Shown: piece after piece, positions 63,354 to 64,000 of the stretch
How the letters are laid out: every line of letters starts with the position of its first letter
Numbering within the stretch: position 1 is the first letter of the stretch
Origin: Sphingomonas nostoxanthinifaciens
GTDB lineage: Bacteria > Pseudomonadota > Alphaproteobacteria > Sphingomonadales > Sphingomonadaceae
Reading direction: 5' to 3'
DNA: 64,000 bases
NCBI RefSeq assembly: GCF_019930585.1
Contig: NZ_CP082839.1
Coordinates: 310,001-374,000 of the forward strand
Translations under genes and position numbers: made by a program
The notes under the pieces: generated by a model
Databases searched by the model: none
What the model saw: only the letters and a program-made list of their open reading frames with translations
Told to the model about the DNA's origin: nothing

Positions 63354-63920
63354 TTACTGCAGCCGCAGTGCGACCTCGTTCATGAAGCGCACGTCGTCGC
63401 GGGCAGCGAGCAAAGGCGCCTCCGCCGCGATCGCGCCGAGCAGGTCAGCGAGCGGATCCATCTCCGCCTTGGCGTAATTGCCGAGCACGTGGCCGGTCAC
63501 CCGGTCCTTATGGCCGGGATGGCCGATGCCGATCCGCACGCGGCGATAATCCGGCCCGAGATGCTGATCGATCGAGCGCAGCCCGTTATGCCCGGCGGCG
63601 CCGCCGCCGACCTTGAGCTTGACCTTGTTCGGCTGGAGATCGAGCTCGTCGTGGAAGACGGTGAGCGCGGAAAGATCGAGCTTGTAGAAGCGCAGCGCCT
63701 CGGCGACGGCGCGGCCGCTGTCGTTCATGAAGGTCGCGGGCTTGAGCAGCAGGATGCGGTAGGACCCGATCCGGCCGAGCGCGCTCCAGCCCTGGAACTG
63801 CTTCCGCCACGGTTCGAAGCCGTGCACCTCGGCGATGGCGTCGACCGCCATGAAGCCGACATTGTGCCGGTGGAGCGCATATTGCGCGCCGGGATTGCCG
63901 AGGCCGACCCAGAGCTGCAC
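63354..63920 (-). CDS. pth: Peptidyl-tRNA hydrolase
   Basis: A 188-residue enzyme rescuing peptidyl-tRNA. Start LWVGLGNPGAQYALHRHNVG with the catalytic His in HRHNVGF; LLLKPATFMNDSGRAVAEAL; VFHDELDLQPNKVKLKVGGG with the catalytic Asp; and AAGHNGLRSIDQHLG. GTG at 63920 matches the family start and has GGGGGAAAG upstream; an ATG at 63947 lies inside the flanking inverted repeat and would add nine residues. The 5' neighbour is outside the window. Confidence 0.95.
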   Translation of the reverse strand: MQLWVGLGNPGAQYALHRHNVGFMAVDAIAEVHGFEPWRKQFQGWSALGRIGSYRILLLKPATFMNDSGRAVAEALRFYKLDLSALTVFHDELDLQPNKVKLKVGGGAAGHNGLRSIDQHLGPDYRRVRIGIGHPGHKDRVTGHVLGNYAKAEMDPLADLLGAIAAEAPLLAARDDVRFMNEVALRLQ

Positions 63921-63942
63921 GCAGCACTTTCCCCCCAAAAAC

Positions 63943-64000
63943 GTCATCCCAGCGCAGGCTGGGATCTCCAGAGGCGGTGCACGCCCCGTCGGAGATCCCA
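63943..64000. repeat. Long inverted repeat, GTCATCCCGGC family, copy 5 (cut by window edge)
   Basis: Left arm GTCATCCCAGCGCAGGCTGG with GATCTCC (63943-63969), and the start of the inverse arm GGAGATCCCA (63991-64000) running off the edge. It lies upstream of pth. Confidence 0.8.

Overview
This window looks like a chromosomal segment of a high-G+C alphaproteobacterium of the Sphingomonas type (Sphingomonadaceae). The evidence is the dense high-G+C coding with many GTG starts, a complete division/cell-wall (dcw) cluster in alphaproteobacterial order, a CcrM-type GANTC methyltransferase next to rnhB, a 44-residue aa3 oxidase subunit IV, the ptsP-rodZ-cpoB neighbourhood, and dispersed long palindromic repeats of the kind that read as HPGAGRDP when translated. 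The content is mostly core chromosome. I see no prophage, no recognised insertion sequence, no CRISPR array and no rRNA or tRNA gene. No gene-free stretch exceeds 300 bases.

Layout. 1-7.2 kb (minus strand): the start of a probable tilS, then cpoB, rodZ, ptsP, a nitronate monooxygenase and aspartokinase, with one small plus-strand gene between ptsP and the monooxygenase. 7.2-17.6 kb (mostly plus): ubiG, an M48 protease, pdhC with a thioesterase, an MHS-type transporter, a HisN-like phosphatase, der, tusA and an orphan HPt protein; a secreted MRJP/yellow-like protein and a universal stress protein lie on the minus strand. 17.7-23.8 kb (minus): bfr with a short bfd behind a probable Fur operator, a DUF418 membrane protein, a DUF559 gene framed by inverted repeats, purL, a methyltransferase and a lipoprotein. 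23.9-25.2 kb (plus): cysK and a small membrane protein.

25.5-44.0 kb is the dcw cluster: mraZ-rsmH-ftsL-ftsI-murE-murF-mraY-murD-ftsW-murG-murC-murB-ddl-ftsQ-ftsA-ftsZ. Nearly every junction is a 1-14 nt overlap, so the genes are probably co-transcribed and translationally coupled. They make and polymerise the UDP-MurNAc-pentapeptide and build the divisome. A SPOR-domain TPR protein and fumC follow. 47-64 kb is mixed housekeeping: amidohydrolase, gmk, rnhB, folP, ccrM, cox subunit IV, acs, a BASS-family transporter, a DUF1624 protein, prfC, a second repeat-framed DUF559 gene, a VOC protein, a MaoC hydratase, an NPP-type phosphodiesterase, ychF, an unknown secreted protein and pth.

Three things deserve most attention. 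(1) Both DUF559 nuclease-like genes are bracketed by inverted copies of a palindromic repeat, the two loci use different repeats, and in each case the distal repeat supplies the protein's C-terminal tail. (2) A 68-bp long inverted repeat, found elsewhere in intergenic DNA, sits in frame inside the essential gene murD and adds about 23 residues. (3) DnaA-box 9-mers lie directly upstream of mraZ, ftsZ, rnhB and ccrM, and a GANTC pair lies in the ftsZ leader, suggesting that DnaA/CcrM cell-cycle control is layered over the dcw and DNA-methylation genes.
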